Below are positions 48,549-55,760 of a stretch of 64,000 nucleotides of DNA, piece by piece. The translations under genes were made by a program, and so were the position numbers. How positions within the stretch are numbered: position 1 is the stretch's first letter; each line of letters begins with the position of its first letter. This stretch comes from Thermodesulfobacteriota bacterium (GTDB lineage Bacteria > Desulfobacterota > QYQD01): assembly GCA_031082315.1 (NCBI GenBank), contig JAVHLC010000001.1:124001-188000 (forward strand), read 5' to 3'. The notes under the pieces are model-generated. The model did no database searches and was not told the origin of the DNA. It saw only the letters and a list, made by a program, of their open reading frames with translations.

Positions 48549-48581
48549 AATATAACGTGGCGGGTAGGACAAATAGCGTCC
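48549..48581 (-). promoter_or_regulatory. Shared regulon promoter, site 3 (element plus -10)
   Basis: On the minus strand GGACGCTATTTGTCC (48581-48567) is followed by 12 bp and TATATT (48554-48549). One base differs from sites 1 and 2. Confidence 0.75.
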
Positions 48582-48862
48582 GCCTGGGGAAAACGTGGAG
48601 GTTATAACCTCAGGTTTGCAGGTTCATTTAAATGCGAGGCTGTTTATCTGAAAATTCCGGTCGCCATATACGCAAAGTAGTTTCTCTGATCACAAATGCA
48701 GACTCGGCACATAGGACAAAAATGTCTAAAGAAACAATGGACGAAGGAACCATCCGTAAGATGAGAGCTTGCTTTATCGTATTACGATGCTCGGATTTCT
48801 TTTGTTTTGTTTCACTGCATCCGATAAGAGTGTTATATCGTATGCATACATAAGTCATGGGA
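48582..48862. other. Divergent gap upstream of the PD-(D/E)XK gene
   Basis: A degenerate TAGGACA-like piece occurs near 48712 but without a correctly spaced -10, so it is not called a site. No gene or RNA is recognised. Confidence 0.35.
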
Positions 48863-48880
48863 AGGGGGAGGATGATAAAA

Positions 48881-49588
48881 ATGCCTTGGTTAGCGATTAG
48901 AAACTGTGGCCATGCTTTGATACTGAGCGACTGCGGTGAGGACATAAATGCAGATTTCTTAACTGATATGGTACTGGAATTTGCAAAAATTGCTACTCGA
49001 TTTTATAATGCCGTTTCTGAGTTTCCTTTTGTGTACAAGGAAAAACAAATACGTTCTGTTGTTACTCCTGCATTAATGAATTCAGCAAAGGTTGTATTCG
49101 AGGAACAACCGGCATTAAGAAAGGCGAAAGGTATGAAAGGTATATCAAGGCGTAACGGCTGGATTGATTATTGGGTACTAGTCGAAAGGATGACCTATCT
49201 CGTGGAACTGAAGTATGCTGGATTTTCATCAGACAGAAACCAGCTGACCGATAAGGCCCAAAACGAATGGAGTACTGCTATAAACCAGCTGAGTATCAGT
49301 AAAAAAGAGGCTAATCAACTTGCTTTCGACGGGCAGTTAGCCACTGTGGCACTCCAAATTATGCCTATATGGCAATGCAGGGATGCTGCGGACTCGATAA
49401 CGATTCCACCAAAGGAAAAAGTTCAGGAATTCTTGACCATGGCCAGAGAACAGCTTACTCCACAACCAAATTGGTCTGCAGTTTGGTACTTGCACGGGAG
49501 ACTGCAAAACAGTCCACAGCAGTATGATAGAAAGTTTTTTAACTATCCAGGGGTCATGTTCTTCGCCCGACTGGAAAAGAGGGCCTAG
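48881..49588 (+). CDS. PD-(D/E)XK nuclease-like protein of unknown type
   Basis: The 235-residue protein has a core GWIDYWVLVERMTYLVELKYAG in which D96 and E109-x-K111 form the PD-(D/E)XK signature; the preceding strand and the following helix with Q/N residues fit the fold. Restriction-like or repair nuclease activity is inferred from this motif only. The ATG at 48881 is chosen because AGGGGGAGG ends 9 nt upstream; ATGs at 48857 and 48872 are also in frame. It is read opposite to its neighbours. Confidence 0.6.
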   Translation: MPWLAIRNCGHALILSDCGEDINADFLTDMVLEFAKIATRFYNAVSEFPFVYKEKQIRSVVTPALMNSAKVVFEEQPALRKAKGMKGISRRNGWIDYWVLVERMTYLVELKYAGFSSDRNQLTDKAQNEWSTAINQLSISKKEANQLAFDGQLATVALQIMPIWQCRDAADSITIPPKEKVQEFLTMAREQLTPQPNWSAVWYLHGRLQNSPQQYDRKFFNYPGVMFFARLEKRA

Positions 49589-49682
49589 TCCGACGGATTA
49601 AGGGGGACGTATTTGTCCAAGAAAAGCCTGCGCGCGGAATTAGATGCCTTGGTGTTTGCTAAATTACAATATACTGGTGTGA

Positions 49683-50050
49683 TCAATGGTTGTGAGTCCT
49701 GAAATAACCATCTGTTTCCAGTAATAACGCCAAGCGAGTTTTGAAAACCTTTCTTTCCAGAAGAACTCTGCATTTTTCCAATAAGGCAAGAAACTCATGA
49801 ACATCAAGTGTCAGCTGAAAACTGTGGGGACCTCATCTTCTGTACGATCTTTCCATGGCCAAAATGTCCAAACACTGTTTCCGGACGAAATTTTGCTTTC
49901 CGGGTGCAGCACAGGCCATAATTGGCGTTGGATTCGGTATTAAAGGCGCGGACGCCTCACTGCTTTTCGATCCTCCACGCTATCGGCCAGTTTACCGTAC
50001 AGACCTTGAGTCATTACATCCGCTGATCGAAGTCGCTCTGTTTCATGAAG
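49683..50050 (-). pseudogene. Decayed paralogue of the Cys-rich protein at 45801
   Basis: Translating the minus strand in pieces gives TESNANYGLCCTRKAKFRPE followed by TVFGHFG, close to FNEDWGLCCNSKARFHLETV in the intact gene; then, in another frame, HEFLALLEKCRVLLERK matching DDLIRLLQRCRDFLEKE, ending RTHNH before a stop. Upstream, WRIEKQ followed by TGA matches WIEKQC, so a Cys codon became a stop. Frame changes are needed near 49800 and 49990. The element is clearly dead. Confidence 0.75.
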
Positions 50051-50065
50051 AAACAACCATGGATA

Positions 50066-50091
50066 CCCCGTGCGGAAGCACGGGGTTCTTT
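50066..50091. terminator. Hairpin after the two-repeat protein gene
   Basis: CCCCGTGC-GGAA-GCACGGGG (50066-50085) lies 4 nt past the stop of the minus-strand gene. A TTCTTT run follows on the plus strand; on the minus strand no T run is seen, so direction is uncertain. Confidence 0.45.
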
Positions 50092-50788
50092 ACGATAGTT
50101 TCTTAATGGTGTCCAGGACTTTCGTGGAATCTATCTTCATATACCAGTAATCAATAAGCAAACTCTTATTAAGGGCTATCCACTTTTTAACTGCCTCAAG
50201 ATAAGAAGGTTTTAATGGTCGTTCGGGCTTTGTGCCATCTATGGTAACATTGACTGCTCGTAGTTCATCAACTAAATCAGGATCAGTTGCGACCTTAATA
50301 CGTGGTTCGGTATTCTTAAAACCAATCTGGTCTAGCCAGACCCTAGTAGGTAAGCCAGTTTGGGCAACCCTTAATCCTAAGAGGAATGTGTTTTGAAAGT
50401 CCTCCGTTTCCTCCCGACCCCACTTTTCCATACCCTCAGAATATGGACGCGCTCTAGCCTTAAGCTCTGTTAGATCGATTTTCTTGTTCCAAAAATCTAA
50501 AAGAGGCTGCTTGTTGGCTACAATCCAAGCTCGAACCGCATTGAAGATATCTGAGCTGACATTAACACTTACCTTTACATTTTGCTCCCTTTTCAGTTGT
50601 GGTTCATCACTAATTGTTATAGATACAAAGTCTTTTTGAGAGAAGTGTTTTTCCTTTAGCGTAATTTTGACCCTGGGTCCGTCTTGCCGATTTTTAACCC
50701 CCTTCTGATCTATCCAAACAACTACTGGTAACTTAGTATCCCGTCTTGGAAGATCAGCCATAGCCACTACAGTTTCAACTATACGCAT
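50090..50788 (-). CDS. Protein with two related domains of unknown function
   Basis: The 232-residue protein consists of two similar halves. Half 1 (about 20-107) has LPVVVWIDQKGVKN, PRVKITLK and VRAWIVANKQPLLDFWNKKID; half 2 (about 146-222) has LPTRVWLDQIGFKN, EPRIKV and VKKWIALNKSLLIDYWYMKID. The 'W-I-x-x-N-K-x-x-L-x-x-[FY]W' end recalls the end of DUF4160-type domains, but only faintly. AAGGAAC precedes the chosen ATG (50786-50788); a longer frame upstream runs into a palindrome. It is directly next to the IS200-type element. Confidence 0.55.
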   Translation of the reverse strand: MRIVETVVAMADLPRRDTKLPVVVWIDQKGVKNRQDGPRVKITLKEKHFSQKDFVSITISDEPQLKREQNVKVSVNVSSDIFNAVRAWIVANKQPLLDFWNKKIDLTELKARARPYSEGMEKWGREETEDFQNTFLLGLRVAQTGLPTRVWLDQIGFKNTEPRIKVATDPDLVDELRAVNVTIDGTKPERPLKPSYLEAVKKWIALNKSLLIDYWYMKIDSTKVLDTIKKLS

Positions 50789-50907
50789 AGCCTGTTCCTT
50801 TCTTACCTTAACGAGTCGCTTATTAACCGCCAGTGCCTTATGTGATCCGTGGATTTCCGCATTTTGCATTGGTCCGCAAACTGGTTTCCGAAACTCACAG
50901 GTATTAT

Positions 50908-50946
50908 CCGCTGTTCCCGGCCCGCTGTGCGCGTCGGGAACAGCGG
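50908..50946. repeat. Perfect 12-bp inverted repeat upstream of the two-repeat protein
   Basis: CCGCTGTTCCCG (50908-50919) and CGGGAACAGCGG (50935-50946) are separated by 15 bp. It stands between the IS end and the gene start; it could be an operator, a terminator of an incoming transcript, or part of an IS boundary. Confidence 0.55.
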
Positions 50947-50976
50947 AGATAGCGGAAGGCAAAAAACAGTGAAACT

Positions 50977-51498
50977 CCCCCGGCAGGAGCCGGGGGCATC
51001 TTGGCTTACAATGTTAGTTGCAGTTGCCCTTTGTCTTCTTTTTCTTGGTGTTCCACATAGGCGAGAATTTCCTTTTCATCCAAGCCTATGCACGATACAC
51101 AGTAACCACGGGACCAGATGCCTTCTTTGGCAAAATATATCTTTTGCAGAAAAGGAAATTTCGCCTTAAGCGCTTTTGCTGACCGCGTCTTGAGGTATTG
51201 AACTACACGGGCAACTGCATATTTCGGGGGAATCACGACTACCATATGAACGTGATCCTCCTGCACATTGAGCTTAACAACCTCGATATCGGGATCAAGT
51301 TCTGGGATGTGAGAGAGCAGCTTCTCCGTGTATTCCTTCACACCCTTAACGAACACTTTCCGCCGATATCGAGGGATCCAGACGAGATGGTATTCCGTCT
51401 TATAGATAGCGTGGGCACTCTTTCGAAATTTCATGCCCCATCTTATCAGAAACCCGCTCGTCTGGATAGCCGCTACATCTCCAGACAGGAGTCTGGAG
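50977..51498 (-). mobile_element. IS200/IS605-family element (TnpA only)
   Basis: The transposase gene is flanked by two hairpins with the same AGGA loop: CCCCCGGC-AGGA-GCCGGGGG (50977-50996) and CTCCAGAC-AGGA-GTCTGGAG (51479-51498). IS200-type elements carry such subterminal palindromes at both ends and no terminal inverted repeats. The exact cleavage sites lie outside the hairpins and cannot be fixed by eye. No tnpB is present. Confidence 0.8.
51006..51434 (-). CDS. tnpA: IS200/IS605 family Y1 transposase TnpA
   Basis: The 142-residue protein has YHLVWIPRYRRKVF, the HUH motif in EDHVHMVVVIPP, and a C-terminal helix with EILAYVEHQ carrying the single catalytic Tyr. It moves the element as single-stranded DNA using the flanking hairpins. 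Its length is full for the family, so it looks intact. Confidence 0.93.
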   Translation of the reverse strand: MKFRKSAHAIYKTEYHLVWIPRYRRKVFVKGVKEYTEKLLSHIPELDPDIEVVKLNVQEDHVHMVVVIPPKYAVARVVQYLKTRSAKALKAKFPFLQKIYFAKEGIWSRGYCVSCIGLDEKEILAYVEHQEKEDKGQLQLTL

Positions 51499-51537
51499 TT
51501 TTATGCGGCCGAATAAACCTCCGAGCACTTGTGCGTC

Positions 51538-51725
51538 ACCGCCCGAACCCTATCTTGGGTTTAGGGCTCTCACCCCTGTATTCGACTTCTTTCTCAATGG
51601 CCCCGATAATATCGTCGTGACTTACGTCTTTCTCCGACGAAAATCTATATCGCTGCCACACGGCCTTTATGTCTCCCGGGCGTAAGGTTGTTTAGGCCTG
51701 TGATAAGGTTTTTTTCTGCTTAGCG
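51538..51725 (-). pseudogene. Duplicated 3' fragment of the tandem-AAA ATPase gene
   Basis: The sequence is nearly the same as 52396-52579, the last about 60 codons of the ATPase gene, beginning with gcccgaaccctatcttgg in both; differences are scattered and the right part drifts into unrelated sequence. The fragment lies just outside the IS element. It lacks a start and cannot make a full protein. Confidence 0.8.
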
Positions 51726-51806
51726 GTGGAGGACGTTGAAGAGAATTTATGTAAAGGCATTACTGTTACACCGCTATTACGATGGCATTTAATACATAAG
51801 CTTGCC

Positions 51807-51853
51807 AAATCCCCCCCATCCCCTTTTTCTAAAGGGGGGGTGAGGGGGGATTT
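51807..51853. repeat. C/G-rich dispersed repeat (aaatcccccccN...aaaggggggg)
   Basis: Same family as 13347-13425 and 57323-57361. It lies directly downstream of the HTH gene (stop at 51865). Confidence 0.65.
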
Positions 51854-51864
51854 AAGCCTTTTCA

Positions 51865-52227
51865 TTATAAAAAAATTCGATAGTCGGTATTCAGCGCTTC
51901 TGCGAAAATTTTGGCGTTCTTTTTGCCGATCGGCCTTTTCCCGTTTTCCATTTCACTGATGTGACGCTGTGGAATGTCCGTCATCTCGGCAAGTTTTACC
52001 TGCGACATTCCTTCCTTGCCCCGTGCTCCGGCCAGAATACGACCCGGTAATTGTTCATCAGCATATTCCGGGAATGCCGCACGCCAGGGAATGGCATCAC
52101 CGGGAAAAGACAACTCTGTGAAGCCCAAAGACTTCAATGCATTAACGGCCTTCTTTTTGTGTTTCACTGGCCCGCTAAAACGCAATTCAACGTTTCTGAT
52201 ATGGCGCTTTTTCATGAGTTCCGGCAT
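51865..52227 (-). CDS. XRE-type helix-turn-helix protein
   Basis: The 120-residue protein has a C-terminal XRE HTH (MSQVKLAEMTDIPQRHISEMENGKRPI, about 82-108) behind an N-terminal region of about 60 residues without recognised domain. The layout suits an antitoxin or repressor. GAGG precedes the chosen ATG. The promoter at 52249-52277 holds a TATAC/GTATA inverted pair that could be its own operator. No toxin-like partner is adjacent; the AAA gene ends 167 bp upstream. Confidence 0.75.
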   Translation of the reverse strand: MPELMKKRHIRNVELRFSGPVKHKKKAVNALKSLGFTELSFPGDAIPWRAAFPEYADEQLPGRILAGARGKEGMSQVKLAEMTDIPQRHISEMENGKRPIGKKNAKIFAEALNTDYRIFL

Positions 52228-52248
52228 AAACCACCTCGACTTCATGGA

Positions 52249-52277
52249 AATATATACCACTATTTAGTATAGGTCAA
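52249..52277 (-). promoter_or_regulatory. Sigma-70-type promoter of the XRE gene
   Basis: On the minus strand TTGACC (52277-52272) is followed by 17 bp and TATATT (52254-52249). The spacer contains TATAC-N9-GTATA, a possible operator. Confidence 0.6.
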
Positions 52278-52393
52278 GAATTTAAATTAACTTTGACAGG
52301 GATAAAAGATGATCCACTTATCGGTTGAAGGGTGGCCTTATTAAACCCCTCGTCTTCCGGAATCGGCCAGCCTCCAGCCCCGCCCTTTACATT

Positions 52394-54616
52394 CTACCGC
52401 CCGAACCCTATCTTGGGTTTAGGGCTTTCCCCCCTGTATTCGACTTCTTTCTCAATGGCCCCGAGAATATCGTCGTGACTTACGTCTTTTTCGGACGAAA
52501 ATCTATACCGCTGCCACACGGCCTTTATGTCTCCCGGAGTGAGGCTGTTTATGCCTATAATACGGTCTTTCTGCTTAGGCATAAGCCTCCCTCGCACTGT
52601 CCCGAAATACTTCTGATACAGACTTATCTTGCCTTCTCTGGCTAAGGGCTTGAACTCCACCTTCCACTGAAAGCGCCGCATGGCGGCCTTATCCAGGTTG
52701 TAAAGCAGATTGGTGCAGCATATCAGAATGCCCCGGTAATTCTCCATCTGGGTCAAAAGTTCATTTGTCTGGCTCACTTCCCAGGAGCGGTGGGCGCTCT
52801 CCCGGTTGATGAAAAAGGAGTCCGCCTCATCCAGAAAGAGCACGGCCTTCTCGCGTTCGGCCTCATCAAAGGCATCGCGTATGTTTTTCTCTGTCTCTCC
52901 CACCCACATACTGACGAGTTCAGAGGCCCGCTTTATAATCAGACGCATACCGAGTTCAGCCGCCAGATATTTGACAAACTCGGTCTTTCCCGTGCCGGGC
53001 CTGCCCCAGAAAAGGAGATTCAGCGAACCCCTTTCTTCCTGAGCTTTCTCACTATCCCGTCCGGCAAAGGCACGCGCGGCCTGTAACAGCAGATTGATCT
53101 CCACATCCACATTAAGAGCGCTTATGTCGTAACGATCCGTCAGTGGATTAAGCGGCCGCTTGAATCCCTGACCTATGAGTTCCTCATGCCTGGTGAGCAA
53201 CTCTTCCAGCATCCCCCGGACGGCCTTTTCATTTGCGTTTTTCGGCGGCAGGATGGATTTTGCGGCATCCAGGGCAGAGGCGATACCGGCGGCATTGACC
53301 TCGTACTTTGCCGCCAGTTTGCGGATAACATCTCCGGTGAGAAACCGCCTTAAGGGATGCTTTGCTGTGAGATTGATCCAGACATTCTCCCTCTCACGGC
53401 CGGTAAACTTTTTAAAGTGGAGGCTATACGAGAAACGTCTTAGAAGGGACGTCTCCATAAAACGCCTCTCGTTCGTAATCCAGATAACCCTTGCCCTGAC
53501 GTGATCAAAGAAATCATTCAGCCAGCCCTTTTCCACGGTATCACGGGTCGTTAGGAACATATACCGGGTATTGAGGAGTGTATCCGCCTCATCCACGATC
53601 AGCACGCCCCGGTCCGGCAGCACTGTCGCCGTAGCCGCATGCAGGGCCAGCCGTCTGTCAGAAACATCGCCGTCTTCTCCATACTGGACAAAAAAGGCCT
53701 GTTTTCTGCAGCCAGCAACCACTGCCCTGGCAAATTCCGTTTTTCCGGTTCCTGCCTCTCCATAAAGCAGGATATGGCACGGCTTGGTAGAAGAGAGAAG
53801 CGAACGTATGATATTTATCCTGGGTTCGGATATATTAAAGCTCCCGATAGGATACGTGGTCCCCGTATCCTTCCGGCAGTATTTTTCGGCCAGAGGCACG
53901 TCCGTCATGCCGGACAGATATTCGACAATCTCATTAGATAATGAATAGTACGGGGCATGTTTTACGCTGGTATCCTCAATCACCCCGGCCTGGATGAGTC
54001 TGCCTTTCCTTCCCAGCGCCTTAGTCACCCTCGTGAGCGGGATGCCTGTGACGGCAGAGATAAACTTAAGGTACTCAGGCAGTTTGTAGCCATCGCAAAG
54101 ATTGTCAAAGGCCTCATACTGTGTATAGCAATAAAGAAGAAAAAGTATCTCGGTCTCATCTTCGTTGAGTTGGAACAGGCTCTTGAGATTCGAGACCTCC
54201 CTTGCAAAGAGATCGCCGGCAAGGTCCCCGGCGGTTCCATGTTCGTCGTCCCACAACCGGCCAAGAAATTTCTCCAAATTCCCTTCCTTGATTTTTATCT
54301 TATGGCTATCTACGTCCCTGATAATATAGGGTGCCAGGCTGCCCGCCTCGGACAAATCTTCGATACGTTCCTCGTACAAATCTGAGTGGCCTCTTGTGCA
54401 CTTTTCTATATACAGGTATTCCACGAGACTGCGCCTTGCCTCTATGCTGAGCAGAGAGAGCACAAACTCCAGGAATCTCGCTGTAAGGTTATGCCTCCCC
54501 AGCAACCTGCCGGCGTATCCAATCAACTTGGCCCGGACGGGGAACCCCGATTCTATCCCGTTTTCTATTTTGATCATTGCGTCTTCTCCTGACGCCCTTC
54601 TTCTCCTGCGTCGCAT
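52394..54616 (-). CDS. Tandem-AAA ATPase, divergent from the WYL regulator (WYL-regulon candidate 4)
   Basis: The 740-residue protein has an Arg-rich start (MRRRRRRASGED), a helical N-terminal region (about 15-265), AAA module 1 (Walker A GEAGTGKT 286-293; Walker B VLIVDEAD 338-345) and AAA module 2 (Walker A GRPGTGKT 538-545; Walker B VLFLDEAD 592-599; RRF region as arginine finger). Both modules look active; module 2 resembles Cdc48/FtsH-like classical AAA domains (WVGETEKNIRDAFDEA). The substrate is unknown; unfolding or remodelling is expected. GGGGAGG precedes the ATG. Site 4 forms its promoter. Confidence 0.8.
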   Translation of the reverse strand: MRRRRRRASGEDAMIKIENGIESGFPVRAKLIGYAGRLLGRHNLTARFLEFVLSLLSIEARRSLVEYLYIEKCTRGHSDLYEERIEDLSEAGSLAPYIIRDVDSHKIKIKEGNLEKFLGRLWDDEHGTAGDLAGDLFAREVSNLKSLFQLNEDETEILFLLYCYTQYEAFDNLCDGYKLPEYLKFISAVTGIPLTRVTKALGRKGRLIQAGVIEDTSVKHAPYYSLSNEIVEYLSGMTDVPLAEKYCRKDTGTTYPIGSFNISEPRINIIRSLLSSTKPCHILLYGEAGTGKTEFARAVVAGCRKQAFFVQYGEDGDVSDRRLALHAATATVLPDRGVLIVDEADTLLNTRYMFLTTRDTVEKGWLNDFFDHVRARVIWITNERRFMETSLLRRFSYSLHFKKFTGRERENVWINLTAKHPLRRFLTGDVIRKLAAKYEVNAAGIASALDAAKSILPPKNANEKAVRGMLEELLTRHEELIGQGFKRPLNPLTDRYDISALNVDVEINLLLQAARAFAGRDSEKAQEERGSLNLLFWGRPGTGKTEFVKYLAAELGMRLIIKRASELVSMWVGETEKNIRDAFDEAEREKAVLFLDEADSFFINRESAHRSWEVSQTNELLTQMENYRGILICCTNLLYNLDKAAMRRFQWKVEFKPLAREGKISLYQKYFGTVRGRLMPKQKDRIIGINSLTPGDIKAVWQRYRFSSEKDVSHDDILGAIEKEVEYRGESPKPKIGFGR

Positions 54617-54649
54617 AAAACGCACCTCCCCAAGTTTATTTTTTGGGCT

Positions 54650-54682
54650 AATATAACCGATGAGGTAGGACAGATAGTGTCT
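54650..54682 (-). promoter_or_regulatory. Shared regulon promoter, site 4 (element plus -10)
   Basis: On the minus strand AGACACTATCTGTCC (54682-54668) is followed by 12 bp and TATATT (54655-54650), giving a leader of about 27 nt for the AAA gene. It lies only about 30 bp from the start of the divergent WYL gene, so it may also control that gene. Confidence 0.75.
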
Positions 54683-54714
54683 TATCAAAAAATTTTTGGG
54701 GAGGAGTGCAATCA

Positions 54715-55686
54715 ATGACCAAATTTAAACCTCAGCACCAGAGATTACTCTTTATTGACGCGGAGGTCCGCAAAGGGGCGTATCCGAATTGCAGCACCCT
54801 GGCGGAGAGATGGGAGACGAGCACCAAGACCATTCAGAGGGACATAGACTATCTCAAATGGCAGATGGAAGCGCCTATAGCCTACGAACCGGCCAGGCGC
54901 GGTTATTACTACACGGAGAAGACTTACCGGCTGCCCGCCATAGACATAAATGAGAGCGACCTCTTTGCCATATACATCGCGGAAAAGGCGCTCAAGCAAT
55001 ACGAAAATACCCCGATATACCGGAAGCTCGTCTCGGTATTCGAGAAGATAGAAAATCTGCTGCCGGGAAAGGTCTCTATCCGTCCCGCCTGGGTTGACAA
55101 CCGGTTCTCGGTCTTCTGCGACCAGATGACGAGGATCGATCCGGCCATCTGGGACACCGTGTTTACCGCACTCCGGGAACAAAGGGGCCTTAAGATACAT
55201 CACCGCGCTCCGGGGTATGAGAAACCCCTGCCGCGGGAAATCGATCCTTATCATGTGGTAAGCTATCAGGGCGAATGGTATGTGGTTGGCTTCTGCCATT
55301 ACAAGGAGGAGGTGCGCACCTTCGGTATGTCGCGTATCAAAAAGGCGGACATACTTGAGCGGCAGTTTGAAATCCCTACGGGCTTTGATTTTGAAAAACT
55401 CGCCGGAAGCCACTTCGGCATAATCTGGGGAGATACAGAGTATAAGGTCAGGATTTGGTTCTCGGCCGACCATGCGCCTTACGTCAAGGAAAGGGACTGG
55501 CATCCCACGCAGACCATCAGGGAAAATAAAGACGGCAGCATTGTCCTCTCTTTTAAAACCAACCACCTCTTTGAGGTGAAACGCTGGGCGCTCTCCTGGG
55601 GCGCCGGGGCCAGGGTGCTGGGGCCGAAGGAGTTGGTAGAGGAGATGAAGGGGGAGATTGGGTCTGCTGCGAGATATTACAAGTAA
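54715..55686 (+). CDS. WYL-domain transcriptional regulator (YafY/PafBC type)
   Basis: The 323-residue protein has an N-terminal winged HTH (about 1-65; STLAERWETSTKTIQRDIDYL), a middle region, a WYL domain (about 140-230; YHVVSYQGEWYVVGFCHYKEEVRTFGMSRIKKADI) and a C-terminal WCX extension (YKVRIWFSADHAPYVKERDWHPTQTI, WALSWGAGARVLGPKELVEEM). WYL proteins sense ligands, often nucleic acids, and act as activators or repressors. GGGGAGGA lies about 9 nt before the ATG. It is the best candidate for the factor that reads the shared element. Confidence 0.9.
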   Translation: MTKFKPQHQRLLFIDAEVRKGAYPNCSTLAERWETSTKTIQRDIDYLKWQMEAPIAYEPARRGYYYTEKTYRLPAIDINESDLFAIYIAEKALKQYENTPIYRKLVSVFEKIENLLPGKVSIRPAWVDNRFSVFCDQMTRIDPAIWDTVFTALREQRGLKIHHRAPGYEKPLPREIDPYHVVSYQGEWYVVGFCHYKEEVRTFGMSRIKKADILERQFEIPTGFDFEKLAGSHFGIIWGDTEYKVRIWFSADHAPYVKERDWHPTQTIRENKDGSIVLSFKTNHLFEVKRWALSWGAGARVLGPKELVEEMKGEIGSAARYYK

Positions 55687-55760
55687 GCGCAGGACCTTTT
55701 TTGTGGGGGTCTCGGTAGAGACGTTTAGGGCACTGTATGCAGGAAAAATCCCGGCCTTAG

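Noticed and set aside
48700-48730. TAGGACAAAAATGTCT as a further regulon element
   Set aside because: Only the outer bases resemble the element, and no -10 box lies at the fixed 12-bp distance on the expected side.
49855-50106. Plus-strand frame of 83 codons
   Set aside because: The minus strand here holds recognisable remains of the Cys-rich gene; the plus frame has no features and no ribosome-binding site.
54745-55566. Minus-strand frame of 273 codons opposite the WYL gene
   Set aside because: Antisense shadow; the plus-strand product has clear HTH, WYL and WCX domains.
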